The notes under the pieces were generated by a model. It was not told where the DNA came from. It worked only from the letters and a program-made list of their open reading frames with translations, and did not search any database. DNA of 64,000 bases from JBBDKV01 sp040879165 (GTDB lineage Bacteria > Patescibacteriota > Microgenomatia > UBA1400 > PJMF01): contig JBBDKV010000013.1 of the NCBI GenBank assembly GCA_040879165.1, positions 1 through 64,000 on the forward strand. Reading direction: 5' to 3'. Of this stretch, positions 8,417 to 16,683 are shown in pieces. Every line of letters starts with the position of its first letter. The first letter of the stretch is position 1. A program made the translations under genes and the position numbers.

Positions 8417-9526
8417 ATGAAAAAAAATGGCGCCAAATTCTCACAAATCTCTCAACTCATTACTTCGGCAAGTGATAAAATAAAATCACCAATTCGCCAC
8501 TTGATTGGCCTTGAAGTCCTCCAAGTTGTCGTCCTGTTCGTTTTAGCCCTCATAATAGGCATCAATTTTATCGCTTCACTGGGATTTTCAACATCAGAAC
8601 TACAAAATCTCAATACTGATCAAGAAATTGCTGCCTACTTCATGCAGTTTTTACTGCAACCAGAAACCTGGGTTACCGCAAGCATTTTTGCAATTATCTC
8701 AGCGCTGCTCTTTTCTATAGTTTCTGCATTTTTTTCTGCTGCGGTTGTGATTCGATTAGATCGGAGTCACGTCGGCTTTCCTTTCAAACAGCTACTCAAA
8801 GAAGCTATGCGTGTAACTCCTGCTGTATTTCTGGCTATGCTAGTAGTGGGCGCTCTAGCTATTGGCTCGATGGCTTTATTCATTATTCCAGGCTTAATTG
8901 TCAGCGTGCTGCTGGCCTTCACACTCTATGAAGTAATTTTGGAAAAATCGAGTCTTTCTCTAGCCATGAGAAACAGCTATACCATAGTTACCAAGCACTT
9001 TTTCGAACTCTTTATTCGAGGACTGGCGTTAGTGGTTGGCGCAGGACTATTGATTTTCATTCTTGATACTATCGCGAAAAATAGTGGCGACATCAGACCA
9101 TTGTTTGAATTAATCAATAGTATTGTTGGAGTGCTCTTAAACTGGTTTGCTATCGCCTACGCAATTATTATCTACCGAGAAGCAAGAGTCGCTACCGATC
9201 TTACAAACACCAAGAATCCTGTTTGGATGTATATTGTGGCAGCAATCGGTTGGATTGTGTTGATTTTTGTTGGATCAGTGGCTTGGGGAATGAGAGAGCC
9301 ATTTTTGGAAAACTTTAGGCAGATGCTGCCCGCATTTACTCAGGAAATTATGGATGATCCTTCAGCTCTAAACGAGTTTGAAAATATGACTTCTGAAGAA
9401 CAAATTGAGTACTTTGAAAATCTTAGCACAGAGCAAGACAACCAGAGTGACACCATCGATTCTGAACAGTTGGAATTACTACTCCAGGAAGAACTTGATA
9501 CACCACAAACAGAAACTCAGCAGTGA
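8417..9526 (+). CDS. Multi-pass membrane protein, GPDPase-membrane-domain/YciC-like, paralog B
   Basis: 369 residues with the same architecture as its upstream neighbour: a short cytoplasmic start, a helix leading into the membrane (SPIRHLIGLEVLQVVVLF), about six transmembrane segments, the core LFIIPGLIVSVLLAFTLYEV then NSYTIVTKHFFELF, and an acidic Gln/Glu-rich tail. It lacks the Pro/Gln-rich N-terminal extension of paralog A. TATACT (8405-8410) ends six bases before the ATG, so it has its own promoter. The pair looks like an old tandem duplication, since identity is moderate. Function unknown. Confidence 0.85.
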   Translation: MKKNGAKFSQISQLITSASDKIKSPIRHLIGLEVLQVVVLFVLALIIGINFIASLGFSTSELQNLNTDQEIAAYFMQFLLQPETWVTASIFAIISALLFSIVSAFFSAAVVIRLDRSHVGFPFKQLLKEAMRVTPAVFLAMLVVGALAIGSMALFIIPGLIVSVLLAFTLYEVILEKSSLSLAMRNSYTIVTKHFFELFIRGLALVVGAGLLIFILDTIAKNSGDIRPLFELINSIVGVLLNWFAIAYAIIIYREARVATDLTNTKNPVWMYIVAAIGWIVLIFVGSVAWGMREPFLENFRQMLPAFTQEIMDDPSALNEFENMTSEEQIEYFENLSTEQDNQSDTIDSEQLELLLQEELDTPQTETQQ

Positions 9527-9617
9527 CCTTCAGCAAGCCCCATTCTATACAGCTAATTCGTAGTGCGTGATGCTTCTTGTCTAGCGATGATGCGCGGTCT
9601 GCAGTATACTACCTCCC

Positions 9618-10499
9618 ATGACAATCAAAAAAGCCATTATCACTTCAGCGGGTTTCGGCACGCGTTTTTTACCCATTACCAAATCAATTCAAAAAGAGAT
9701 GTTGCCGATTCTCAATCGCCCACTCGTTGATTACATAGTTGAGGATTGCATCAAAGCTGGAGTAGAAGAAATTATTTTTGTCATTTCAGAGCATAACAAA
9801 CAACTCGTTCATTTTTACAGAGAGAATGAGCGATTGAAGTCATATCTTGAACGAATGGGCAAATCAGAACAGTATGCCGCGGTCGCTCAACTACACACTC
9901 AAGCGCAATTTCAATTTGTCAAACAAAGTGATGACGAGATCTACGGCACAGCCACACCAGTTAAATTGGCTCAAGAGTACGTGCAGAATGAAGAAGCATT
10001 TCTTGTTTTTATGGGTGACGACTGTATTTATAATCCAGATGGCAGCTCAGAGGCAGCTCGCATGATGGAATTGTTCTCGGCGGCTGACGCAACTGGCTTA
10101 GCAACGTGTATCTCAAAGCCAGACACAGAACTTCACAAATATGGCATCGCCAGCACCCGTAGTGAGAATAATCTCACGTACCTCACGGACTTAATTGAAA
10201 AACCAGCCCCTGGTGATGCGCCCTCAAACCTTGCCAATCTGAGCAAGTATATTTTTACTCCTGCTATTTTTGACCTCCTTGCCAGCCAGCAGCCAAATGC
10301 CCAGTCTGGCGAGCTGTTCATTACTGACACCATCGCCGAATTAGCACGTCAAACAGAAAAAGTCGTCATTCACCAGCCACATGGAATCTACTTAGATGGT
10401 GGAAATCCTCTAAGCTGGCTGCAGGCTAATCTGACCGTAGCGCTCCATGAAAAAGACTACGCTGCAGAAACCCGAGCAATGCTCAAAGAGCTGCTTTAG
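9618..10499 (+). CDS. galU: UTP--glucose-1-phosphate uridylyltransferase
   Basis: 293 residues, the usual GalU length. It makes UDP-glucose from UTP and glucose-1-phosphate, a precursor for glycan and envelope synthesis in the cytoplasm. Signatures: N-terminal nucleotide-binding loop AGFGTRFLP, KEMLPI, VDYIVEDCIKAG, the acidic GDD metal-binding segment, an IEKPAPG loop, and GELFITDTI near the C-terminus. TATACT (9605-9610) ends seven bases before the ATG with no ribosome-binding site. It stands alone, with a minus-strand gene downstream, and could feed the glycosyltransferases at 34-36 kb. Confidence 0.95.
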   Translation: MTIKKAIITSAGFGTRFLPITKSIQKEMLPILNRPLVDYIVEDCIKAGVEEIIFVISEHNKQLVHFYRENERLKSYLERMGKSEQYAAVAQLHTQAQFQFVKQSDDEIYGTATPVKLAQEYVQNEEAFLVFMGDDCIYNPDGSSEAARMMELFSAADATGLATCISKPDTELHKYGIASTRSENNLTYLTDLIEKPAPGDAPSNLANLSKYIFTPAIFDLLASQQPNAQSGELFITDTIAELARQTEKVVIHQPHGIYLDGGNPLSWLQANLTVALHEKDYAAETRAMLKELL

Positions 10500-10568
10500 C
10501 TAGCTTGCTCAAAATTTGATCCCACTCACGAAGCACTCAAGGCTCAAAAAATAACCTATCTCGCGCCC

Positions 10569-11663
10569 TCAATCACCAAAAATGACCACGTACATCCCGT
10601 CAGCGTGACGAACACAAACATTTTTGTACGTAGTACTCAATTGTGCTTCACGATGACCTTTAGTTGACGAATCAAAACACCATTCAATCAAAGCAACGCC
10701 TGTGCTCGCCACAAACCCTTCGCCCGTCTGCATGTTGCGACATAATTGATGCGCCAAATTTTCGCCGATGGTTCGACCAGGATAGTTCTTGATTACTTCT
10801 GGAGGATTACTCGGATCAGCAAAATCTTCTCTGAAACCAGCATGATTATCCAAACCGTCATTGGCAACTAGGTCTTGTACTCGTTTCTCCGCGTACTGAC
10901 ACAAATTTGGATGCACATCAAGCGGCGGCACCGTATGTGAATTACGATAGCTATTCAGTGCAGCTACGACTTCATCATCACTAACTTCTGGAATTGCCGG
11001 TCGCGCTTCTCGTATTGGTGCTGCAACATTTTGATTTGCTACTACCTCGGCCTGCTCATTAGCCATTACTACAACAGTGATGCCCTGCACCACACCATCC
11101 ACATTAGAAATGCCCACAGCTATGCCAACCTCAGTTATACTCTCGTCAAAAAGAGGACTCTGTATCTCAGAATTCAACCAGTATTCTGACAATTGTTGCA
11201 TGGTATATGGACCAAAAATCGCCGTTTGAAGTGCCAATTCGTACCGATATTCTTGATCATCTAGTGATTCAGTTAAAACACCTTCTAGTTGGTCCTGATC
11301 AGCTGACACCCCTTCTTCTAGTAACCAATCAAGCAGAGATTCAGCGGTCACAATTAATCTTTGATCTTCCACTAAATTTTCCACATTCTCGGTATCACGA
11401 AGCTCATTTATTTGAGCCAATACTCGCTCAGAACTAATATCGATTCGTTCTGAAGTCTGAGTGGGAGCGGTTTGCGTCAACACACCAAGCTTGCTTCGCT
11501 CCAATACTGCAGGCTGAACCGATTCGAGCCACGAAACAAGCGGTCGAACATAGATCACCTCATACCCATACACTGATTTTAGAAAATAGGCGGCAAGAAT
11601 GATATTCAAGCCTAAAAAGAAACCAATAGAAATAATATGCAAAAGCACCCGGCTGGTGATCAT
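10569..11663 (-). CDS. Membrane-anchored CAP/SCP-domain protein
   Basis: 364 residues. An N-terminal membrane anchor (about 8-28) leads to a long extracytoplasmic spacer (30-225) and a C-terminal CAP domain (about 225-364) with NSYRNSHTVPPL, a His in LDNHAGF, GENLAHQ, KGHREAQLSTTYKNVCV and a final YVVIFGD. Bacterial CAP proteins are secreted and mostly of unknown activity. The start codon forms part of a large nested hairpin (11642-11710). Its TAGACT box (11671-11676) sits in the hairpin loop seven bases before the ATG, suggesting leaderless expression insulated from upstream readthrough. Confidence 0.88.
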   Translation of the reverse strand: MITSRVLLHIISIGFFLGLNIILAAYFLKSVYGYEVIYVRPLVSWLESVQPAVLERSKLGVLTQTAPTQTSERIDISSERVLAQINELRDTENVENLVEDQRLIVTAESLLDWLLEEGVSADQDQLEGVLTESLDDQEYRYELALQTAIFGPYTMQQLSEYWLNSEIQSPLFDESITEVGIAVGISNVDGVVQGITVVVMANEQAEVVANQNVAAPIREARPAIPEVSDDEVVAALNSYRNSHTVPPLDVHPNLCQYAEKRVQDLVANDGLDNHAGFREDFADPSNPPEVIKNYPGRTIGENLAHQLCRNMQTGEGFVASTGVALIEWCFDSSTKGHREAQLSTTYKNVCVRHADGMYVVIFGD

Positions 11664-11710
11664 ACTGAGTAGTCTAACAGATTTCTCAGTATGTTTCCGC
11701 CGGGTGCTTT
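11642..11710 (-). promoter_or_regulatory. Nested hairpin over promoter and start codon of the CAP protein
   Basis: Two exact nested inverted repeats. The outer arms are AAAGCACCCGGC (11642-11653) and GCCGGGTGCTTT (11699-11710). The inner arms are CATACTGAG (11661-11669) and CTCAGTATG (11685-11693), around a 15-base loop. On the minus transcript the inner 3' arm ends in the ATG and the outer arm runs into four T. It could act as a terminator for the lipoprotein gene upstream and hide the AUG in readthrough RNA. RNA starting at the internal TAGACT box would lack the 5' arms. Confidence 0.65.
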
Positions 11711-11715
11711 ATAAA

Positions 11716-11734
11716 CTGTAAATACTATTTACAG
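11716..11734. repeat. Short perfect inverted repeat
   Basis: CTGTAAATA-C-TATTTACAG, 9-bp arms with a one-base spacer, between the lipoprotein stop and the large hairpin. The tight spacing looks more like a protein-binding palindrome than an RNA loop. Role unknown. Confidence 0.4.
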
Positions 11735-11743
11735 CGAAATGAA

Positions 11744-12010
11744 CTACATCATTTCATCTTCTGCAGGAACTTCTTCCTCTGGAACTTCTTCCATTTCAGT
11801 TTCTTCAAGATCCTCCATCATGACATCAGTCTCTTCGACTGACTCATCAATCATCATCTCTTCACTGGGCTGCTCTCCAGTTTCTTCCATCATTACACCT
11901 GTGTCATCCAATGGTTGGATGTCATCAGTTGTTTCGACAGCTGGATCGCAAGCTGCAACAAGGCCGACTGCCAAAGCAGCGACAAGAGAGAGGGAAAGAA
12001 TACGTTTCAT
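11744..12010 (-). CDS. Small acidic Met/Glu-rich lipoprotein
   Basis: 88 residues. The signal peptide (1-20) ends in a lipobox LVAAC with Cys21 as lipidation site. The mature part is almost only Glu, Asp, Met, Thr, Val and Pro, with repeated EETEMEE/VPEEE-type runs, so it is disordered and strongly negative. AAAGGA lies a few bases before the ATG, unlike the leaderless genes. It is 30 bases downstream of the coiled-coil secreted protein at 12041 and probably cotranscribed with it. A Met-rich acidic tail could bind metal ions, but this is speculative. Confidence 0.75.
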   Translation of the reverse strand: MKRILSLSLVAALAVGLVAACDPAVETTDDIQPLDDTGVMMEETGEQPSEEMMIDESVEETDVMMEDLEETEMEEVPEEEVPAEDEMM

Positions 12011-12040
12011 GAATTCCTTTCGTGATACTTTTATACTTTA

Positions 12041-12685
12041 CTACTCACTATCTGACTGAGCAAGCTGCTCGCGCAACCGGATAAGCTCAGGTCGAATAGT
12101 ATTCTGAATAAAACTGCGGATCTGACCAGCTTCAGCTTTCAGCTGACGAAACGCTGTTTGAGATGATTGTATCACCACTCGCAAGTCTTGGTCACCCCCT
12201 GAACAGGCGGTTGTTGGGATTTCTTGAATAGTAGCTATAAAATCCGAATTACTGACCTCAAACTCATCAATCATTGTTGAAAGTTGACTAATCAGAGCAA
12301 CTAATTGCGTGACATCAACAATTTCAGATGTCCCCAAGCGCTCGGCGATGCTCTCTAAGTTTGCTTCAACACGACGAAATGCTTCAATATACTGCCTAGA
12401 GTTTTGTTGGTGTCTATTTTGATACCCAGACATCACGCCAGTGGTACGCTCACACCGTTCTTTGAGTCGTGCTTGACGCTCAATTTGTGCCTGAGCGCGT
12501 TCGGCGTTAATCATTGAATTAGTTTGCTCATCTCTCTCTAGGCGTTGCTGACGCTGTTGTCGCGCTCTGTCTGAATTCACATCAGTCACTGAGTCTGCGG
12601 CATTTGGCCTTGATTGAGCCGAAGCAATAGTGACTGCCATCAGTAGCGGAACAAGTACTGCAGCGAGAAGGGTTATTTTTTTCAT
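12041..12685 (-). CDS. Secreted coiled-coil protein of unknown function
   Basis: 214 residues. The signal peptide ends at about residue 24 (IASAQ). An Arg/Gln-rich charged region (about 40-85, RARQQRQQRLERDEQ) leads into long helices with heptad character (about 95-145 and 165-210). Two Cys (in KERCERT and TTACSGG) could form a disulfide outside the cell. It is the first gene of a probable two-gene unit with the lipoprotein downstream. Similar short secreted helical proteins are common in CPR genomes; I do not recognise a named family. Confidence 0.8.
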   Translation of the reverse strand: MKKITLLAAVLVPLLMAVTIASAQSRPNAADSVTDVNSDRARQQRQQRLERDEQTNSMINAERAQAQIERQARLKERCERTTGVMSGYQNRHQQNSRQYIEAFRRVEANLESIAERLGTSEIVDVTQLVALISQLSTMIDEFEVSNSDFIATIQEIPTTACSGGDQDLRVVIQSSQTAFRQLKAEAGQIRSFIQNTIRPELIRLREQLAQSDSE

Positions 12686-12761
12686 ATAGCATTCACCATA
12701 CCATAACTACTCAGCCAGAAGCAATCTCAAGAGAAACCTTTGAATACTTTTCCAGAGGTGA

Positions 12762-13532
12762 TCAAAACTGTTGAAGAATCAGCAGGATTGCCACAATCAC
12801 TGGCACATGCAGCATATATATCCATAATGAGCGTTGACCTGACCAAACCAAACTCTGCAAAAAAGCACTGTTGCGCACAGCCTGATGAGAAATCTGCCAG
12901 TGCGATCGACGTTTTCCCTGAGGATACAACCAGTGCGCTAACTCAACTCCCAGTACCACCACTCCCATCCATGGAGTGATTGGCCAGATATCTTGCGTTT
13001 GAAATCCCGCCGGATACTGCCAAGCCAAAATCAAGACTTGATGAACTGGTCCAATTTGCCAAGCAATCCAAAGCGCTGCAAGCAACACGAGTATCATGAT
13101 AATTCGCATACTTCTACTCATCAGCAGAGGAATGAATAACACACTGGTACCTATCAAGTGCAAAATGCCAAAGCGAATATAACTCTCAGGAATAAGCAAC
13201 CACGTCACTACAGTAATCACCATGCCCAATCCTAGGATACTGAGCCCCCGCTTCAAAAAATACTTCTCAATCTGAACCTGCGACTGTCCGCTAGTGAGAC
13301 GTCGCCAATATGAAATCGCGCCACTGATGCCTACCAACAACAAAAATGAAATCGCACTAGCTCGCCCAATGATAGTAAGTGGCAATTCTCCCCACATTGC
13401 AACAGTTCGCTGCAACGCTTGACCTCGTAAAATAGCCTCTACAATCGAGACGTGCATCGCCACCATGCCTAAAATGGCCAGTCCTCGCCAAGCATCAAGC
13501 TCGTAATAGCGAATCGCAGTTTTGTTCTTCAT
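12762..13532 (-). CDS. DUF1624/heparan-alpha-glucosaminide acetyltransferase-like membrane protein
   Basis: 256 residues with about seven transmembrane segments. The N-terminus ELDAWRGLAILGMVAMH is the hallmark of the acyltransferase-3/DUF1624 superfamily, with a conserved His in the first membrane helix. GILHLIGTSVLFIPL and a late SLWIYMLHVP motif also match. Such proteins move acyl groups across membranes onto sugars. TATACT lies 18 bases before the ATG, leaving a short leader without a clear ribosome-binding site. It is divergent from the gene at 13638. Substrate unknown. Confidence 0.85.
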   Translation of the reverse strand: MKNKTAIRYYELDAWRGLAILGMVAMHVSIVEAILRGQALQRTVAMWGELPLTIIGRASAISFLLLVGISGAISYWRRLTSGQSQVQIEKYFLKRGLSILGLGMVITVVTWLLIPESYIRFGILHLIGTSVLFIPLLMSRSMRIIMILVLLAALWIAWQIGPVHQVLILAWQYPAGFQTQDIWPITPWMGVVVLGVELAHWLYPQGKRRSHWQISHQAVRNSAFLQSLVWSGQRSLWIYMLHVPVIVAILLILQQF

Positions 13533-13637
13533 ATCAACGTTACTTTGAATAGTATACTAAATGTGATCAAAGTCCTACTTATCATATCTAAATTCTATGT
13601 ATAAAATAGCCAGTAGTTTTAGCGTTGATACCTACTT

Positions 13638-14237
13638 ATGAAATACTTTGTCGCCCTTATTCTGTTCATCACTCTGTTCATTTCACTGTTCAATATAGCT
13701 GATGCAAACATCACAAACAACACGGTAGCTATTGCCCTAATGCTCTTGTTACTAGCCTTGTTTTCTGACCTCAAAGAGTTTAATTTCTGGGGACTTTCTG
13801 GCAAAAAAACCGAAGAGACACTGCGCCGATTAATGCTTGCTCCAATTATAAATGAAGAAAAAGAAGAGAAACCGTCGCCTTATAAGCTCCGCAAGGCTGT
13901 ATCAGAAGATTCTCTCGAGCAACTTGGTGGCTTAAAAGATAATTTTTTAGCACTGTCATTTGAACTTGAGCGACAATTGCGTGTTATTGCCCGCTCACTC
14001 ACTCGCAGCACCGAGGAAACAGCCCAACTCTCTCCACAAGCAGTGCTGGATACTCTTGAGGATGAGGAATTTTTGACTCCTGAAGCTTGTGATTCAATTG
14101 AGCAAATTCGAGAAATTCGCCGTAGCTTGACACAACCCGGAGGTCGAGTGCCAACTGAAACCCTCGAGGCTTCCCTGAAGTTGGCACAGAATCTCTACTC
14201 AAGATTGCGAGAGTGGCTTGATAGTTCTGGCAAATAA
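13638..14237 (+). CDS. Two-TM membrane protein with cytoplasmic helical domain
   Basis: 199 residues. Two closely spaced hydrophobic helices (about 3-20 and 29-45) are followed by FSDLKEFNFWGLSGKK and a long charged helical region (about 60-195) rich in Glu, Leu and Arg. The pattern resembles small CPR and Gram-positive membrane proteins in which a coiled domain follows a hairpin anchor. No enzymatic motif is visible. GATACCT lies just before the ATG and could be a weak -10 element. Not recognised beyond this. Confidence 0.7.
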   Translation: MKYFVALILFITLFISLFNIADANITNNTVAIALMLLLLALFSDLKEFNFWGLSGKKTEETLRRLMLAPIINEEKEEKPSPYKLRKAVSEDSLEQLGGLKDNFLALSFELERQLRVIARSLTRSTEETAQLSPQAVLDTLEDEEFLTPEACDSIEQIREIRRSLTQPGGRVPTETLEASLKLAQNLYSRLREWLDSSGK

Positions 14238-14293
14238 TCTTTTTTTTCAGTATACTGGTGTTCAAGAATCTTAAAAATACTTAAGGAATACAA

Positions 14294-14716
14294 ATGGTTG
14301 TCCTACCACCTGTCAATATTTTTGTTGTGCTTCTTGCCAGCATTAGTCAAATGCTATTGGGAATGGCATGGTACTCACAGACTCTATTTGGCAAGCCTTG
14401 GATGAAATTAATGGGATTTACCCAAAAAGAGATGCAGCAAGATGCTGCAAGCATGAAGTCAACGTACACCAGCATGTTTGTAGGTATTTTTCTCCAGGCT
14501 TCTGTTTTGGCTGTACTTCTGGAGAGGTTAGCCATTTCCAGTTTTGCTGATGCCTGGATATTAGCACTTTTGCTCTGGCTCGGGTTTGTGGCGGTGACGC
14601 AGTTGAGCGCAGCTCTCTTTGCTAAACAAGCATTTTCATTTCATCTATTTACTATCAACACAAGCTACCAATTATTTGGACTGGTCTTAATGGCAAGCAT
14701 CATTCAGGCATTCTAG
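14294..14716 (+). CDS. DUF1761-like small membrane protein
   Basis: 140 residues with four predicted transmembrane helices. The N-terminal pattern (IFVVLLASISQMLLGMAWYS...LFGKPWMKLMGF) matches DUF1761 proteins, which start with a helix ending in WY, then a short W-containing amphipathic loop. Function in the family is unknown. AAGGA six bases before the ATG and a TATACT box about 30 bases upstream indicate a normal leader, in contrast to most neighbours. Confidence 0.8.
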   Translation: MVVLPPVNIFVVLLASISQMLLGMAWYSQTLFGKPWMKLMGFTQKEMQQDAASMKSTYTSMFVGIFLQASVLAVLLERLAISSFADAWILALLLWLGFVAVTQLSAALFAKQAFSFHLFTINTSYQLFGLVLMASIIQAF

Positions 14717-14840
14717 ATTTTTTTCAAGACACTTACACGAGTTGAGGTACTAAATAGAGGCGACTAATTCTCAGTAATTTAGAGTTGGTAGTAAGCATTC
14801 TACGCTTTATGTAAGACTGCGCCAGTAGAATGAACGCACT

Positions 14841-15239
14841 GTGCTGCCATCCCAACACCTCATTCTGAAAGCCGTTGAGTCAATTCGCCATACTCAAACT
14901 GAGCAAGCAATGGCACTCTACATTGCTCATTCAACAATTATTGCCCACTGCCAAATTGGTAAAAATTGTGGCGCCAACCAAGTACTAGTGGATGCCAAAC
15001 TACTTTTTGAAACTGGCTGGCAGGTGGCAGCTGAGTGTTTTATACTTATTCATTCACATCCATCAGGCAAAGTTGAGCCAAGTCTATCTGATATTAGTGC
15101 AACTGAGTTTTTATCAGATATCGGGCAAGCATTGGAGCTACCATTACTTGACCACTATATTGTGAGCACTTCTACTCACTTCTCATTTGTTGAAGCTGGG
15201 CTGTTGGAACCAAATGCTCCCACTGACTCATTGTGCTAA
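14841..15239 (+). CDS. RadC-like JAB/MPN domain protein
   Basis: 132 residues, only the JAB domain. The metal-binding motif is seen as HSHPSG followed by SLSDI, i.e. H-x-H-x(n)-S-x-x-D, after an upstream strand. RadC proteins usually carry an additional N-terminal helix-hairpin-helix region that is missing here. The family was named for DNA repair, but its activity is unsettled. The start is GTG; TAGAAT (14826-14831) ends nine bases before it. It is convergent with maf. Confidence 0.8.
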   Translation: MLPSQHLILKAVESIRHTQTEQAMALYIAHSTIIAHCQIGKNCGANQVLVDAKLLFETGWQVAAECFILIHSHPSGKVEPSLSDISATEFLSDIGQALELPLLDHYIVSTSTHFSFVEAGLLEPNAPTDSLC

Positions 15240-15281
15240 TTAATTGTGATGATGCTACGCACCATCACGCTGTAAATAAAC

Positions 15282-15875
15282 CTACTTCTGCGTCGCTTCA
15301 CTAGTTACCTTCTCAAGTACTGGTATGATAATTTCCATCGGCAACCCATGCGTAAAACTGGTCAGCGACCCTTCAATCCACTCAATGAGATTTGCTCCAG
15401 CATCATACGCAGGACTAAAACCGCCTGCCCAAGTTGTAACAGGATTTTTTTTGACATAGTGATCAATTTCTGCTTCAGATAGAGTACGAAACTGAGCAGT
15501 GTTGATTATTGTCCCCAGGTAATTTTTTCCCGTTTTTGGAATTACCACAGCGTAGCCAGTGTAGGTGCTGAAAGTATTTCCTGAGAATCGACGCAACATC
15601 TGCTTCGCTTCAGTCAGATTTGCCGGTTTTTCATAGACGGTATTCTTGAGCACCACGAACGTATCTGCAGCGATAATAACTGCCTCTGGAAAAGTCGACT
15701 GAGCCGTTTTTGCCTTCAGCTGCGCAATCTGCTGAGCACGCAGACTCAAATCACGTGTTCTGATAGACTTTTCATCGCTGTCAGTCGCAAAGCTGGAAAA
15801 TATAACGCCTGCTGCTTTGAGCAGATTTTGTCGTTGGACCGATTGAGAAGCCAGAATGATTTTGGGTTTAGCCAT
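15282..15875 (-). CDS. maf: Maf-type nucleoside triphosphate pyrophosphatase
   Basis: 197 residues. Maf enzymes hydrolyse non-canonical or excess nucleoside triphosphates to monophosphates. Signatures: the N-terminal IILASQSVQRQNLL loop (the family usually has S-x-S-P-R-R, so the PR pair is altered to VQ here), DSDEKSIR, AADTFV with the catalytic Asp, and a late SLTSFTHGLP segment. TATAAT (15883-15888 on the minus strand) ends seven bases before the ATG. The altered loop makes substrate preference uncertain. Confidence 0.9.
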   Translation of the reverse strand: MAKPKIILASQSVQRQNLLKAAGVIFSSFATDSDEKSIRTRDLSLRAQQIAQLKAKTAQSTFPEAVIIAADTFVVLKNTVYEKPANLTEAKQMLRRFSGNTFSTYTGYAVVIPKTGKNYLGTIINTAQFRTLSEAEIDHYVKKNPVTTWAGGFSPAYDAGANLIEWIEGSLTSFTHGLPMEIIIPVLEKVTSEATQK

Positions 15876-15913
15876 TGAGATAATTATAGCTTTTCAGCTC
15901 AAATATTCTAGCG

Positions 15914-15919
15914 TATGCT
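15914..15919 (+). promoter_or_regulatory. -10 box deciding the start of the class I methyltransferase
   Basis: TATGCT ends seven bases before the ATG at 15927. A longer in-frame ATG overlaps this box itself, so the later start is preferred. Confidence 0.5.
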
Positions 15920-15926
15920 AGCCACT

Positions 15927-16679
15927 ATGCAGCTGCAGGACTTTTACAATCGGTATCATCAAAAAAATGCTGTCTATTCCAAAATCATCTCCAGAGGAAA
16001 CTTTACCTATTTTTATATCCTAGAACTCTTTGACGAGATTTTGCCCGAGCTTACTCACCACGCAAAAAAAATTGGCCAACCGATACGAGTGCTTGATGTA
16101 GGATGTGGCGTGGGCGCTGTATCTCTCTATCTCGCTAAGCTGGGTTGCCGTGTAGTTGGCATTGATGTTTCGTCTGATGCCGTGACCATTGCACAGGGAG
16201 CTCGAAAATCAGCAGGTCTCAAAAACTGCGTTTTTGCAGAGGGAGAGTTGGGAGTTGGTAGTGGCTCATTTGATTTGGTGATTTGCTCAGAAATTATCGA
16301 GCACATTGCTGATCAAGATGAGTTTTTACGACGTGTAGCCTCACAACTGCGCCCAGGTGGAACGCTATTTCTGGGAACTCCATCCACAGAGACCGTGCTC
16401 TATAAAATGGGTCTGCTTAAGCAGTTTGATGCCGAAGTGGGTCATTTGAGGCGGTACAGTGAAGCTGAGTTGCAAGATGTGATTGAAAAACATGGAGTGG
16501 CAGTTGAGCAAATTCGCTCTGTCGAAAGTCCACTCCGTAATGTGTTGTTTATTACCAGAGCTGGCTGGGTGATTCGGTTTATTCGTGGTCCACTGATTCC
16601 AGTATTTCACTGGATTGATCGGCTACTCGGGGTAGTGCTGGGACATTCTGATATTCAAGTGATTGGAAAGAAGCGGTAG
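15927..16679 (+). CDS. Class I SAM-dependent methyltransferase, UbiG-like
   Basis: 250 residues. Motif I VLDVGCGVGAVSLYLA, an acidic residue at the end of strand 2 (VVGIDVS), then ICSEIIEHIAD and a LRPGGTLFLGTP segment identify a UbiG/methyltransf-11 type small-molecule methyltransferase. The C-terminal part (RHLRRYSEAEL-like GHLRRYSEAELQ) is typical of enzymes acting on sugar or lipid intermediates. It is followed after four bases by a membrane protein, likely in one transcript. Substrate not determinable. Confidence 0.9.
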   Translation: MQLQDFYNRYHQKNAVYSKIISRGNFTYFYILELFDEILPELTHHAKKIGQPIRVLDVGCGVGAVSLYLAKLGCRVVGIDVSSDAVTIAQGARKSAGLKNCVFAEGELGVGSGSFDLVICSEIIEHIADQDEFLRRVASQLRPGGTLFLGTPSTETVLYKMGLLKQFDAEVGHLRRYSEAELQDVIEKHGVAVEQIRSVESPLRNVLFITRAGWVIRFIRGPLIPVFHWIDRLLGVVLGHSDIQVIGKKR

Positions 16680-16683
16680 GTGT

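Noticed and set aside
12740..12979. Plus-strand frame over the DUF1624 gene end
   Set aside because: Overlaps a conserved membrane-protein gene; no family features.
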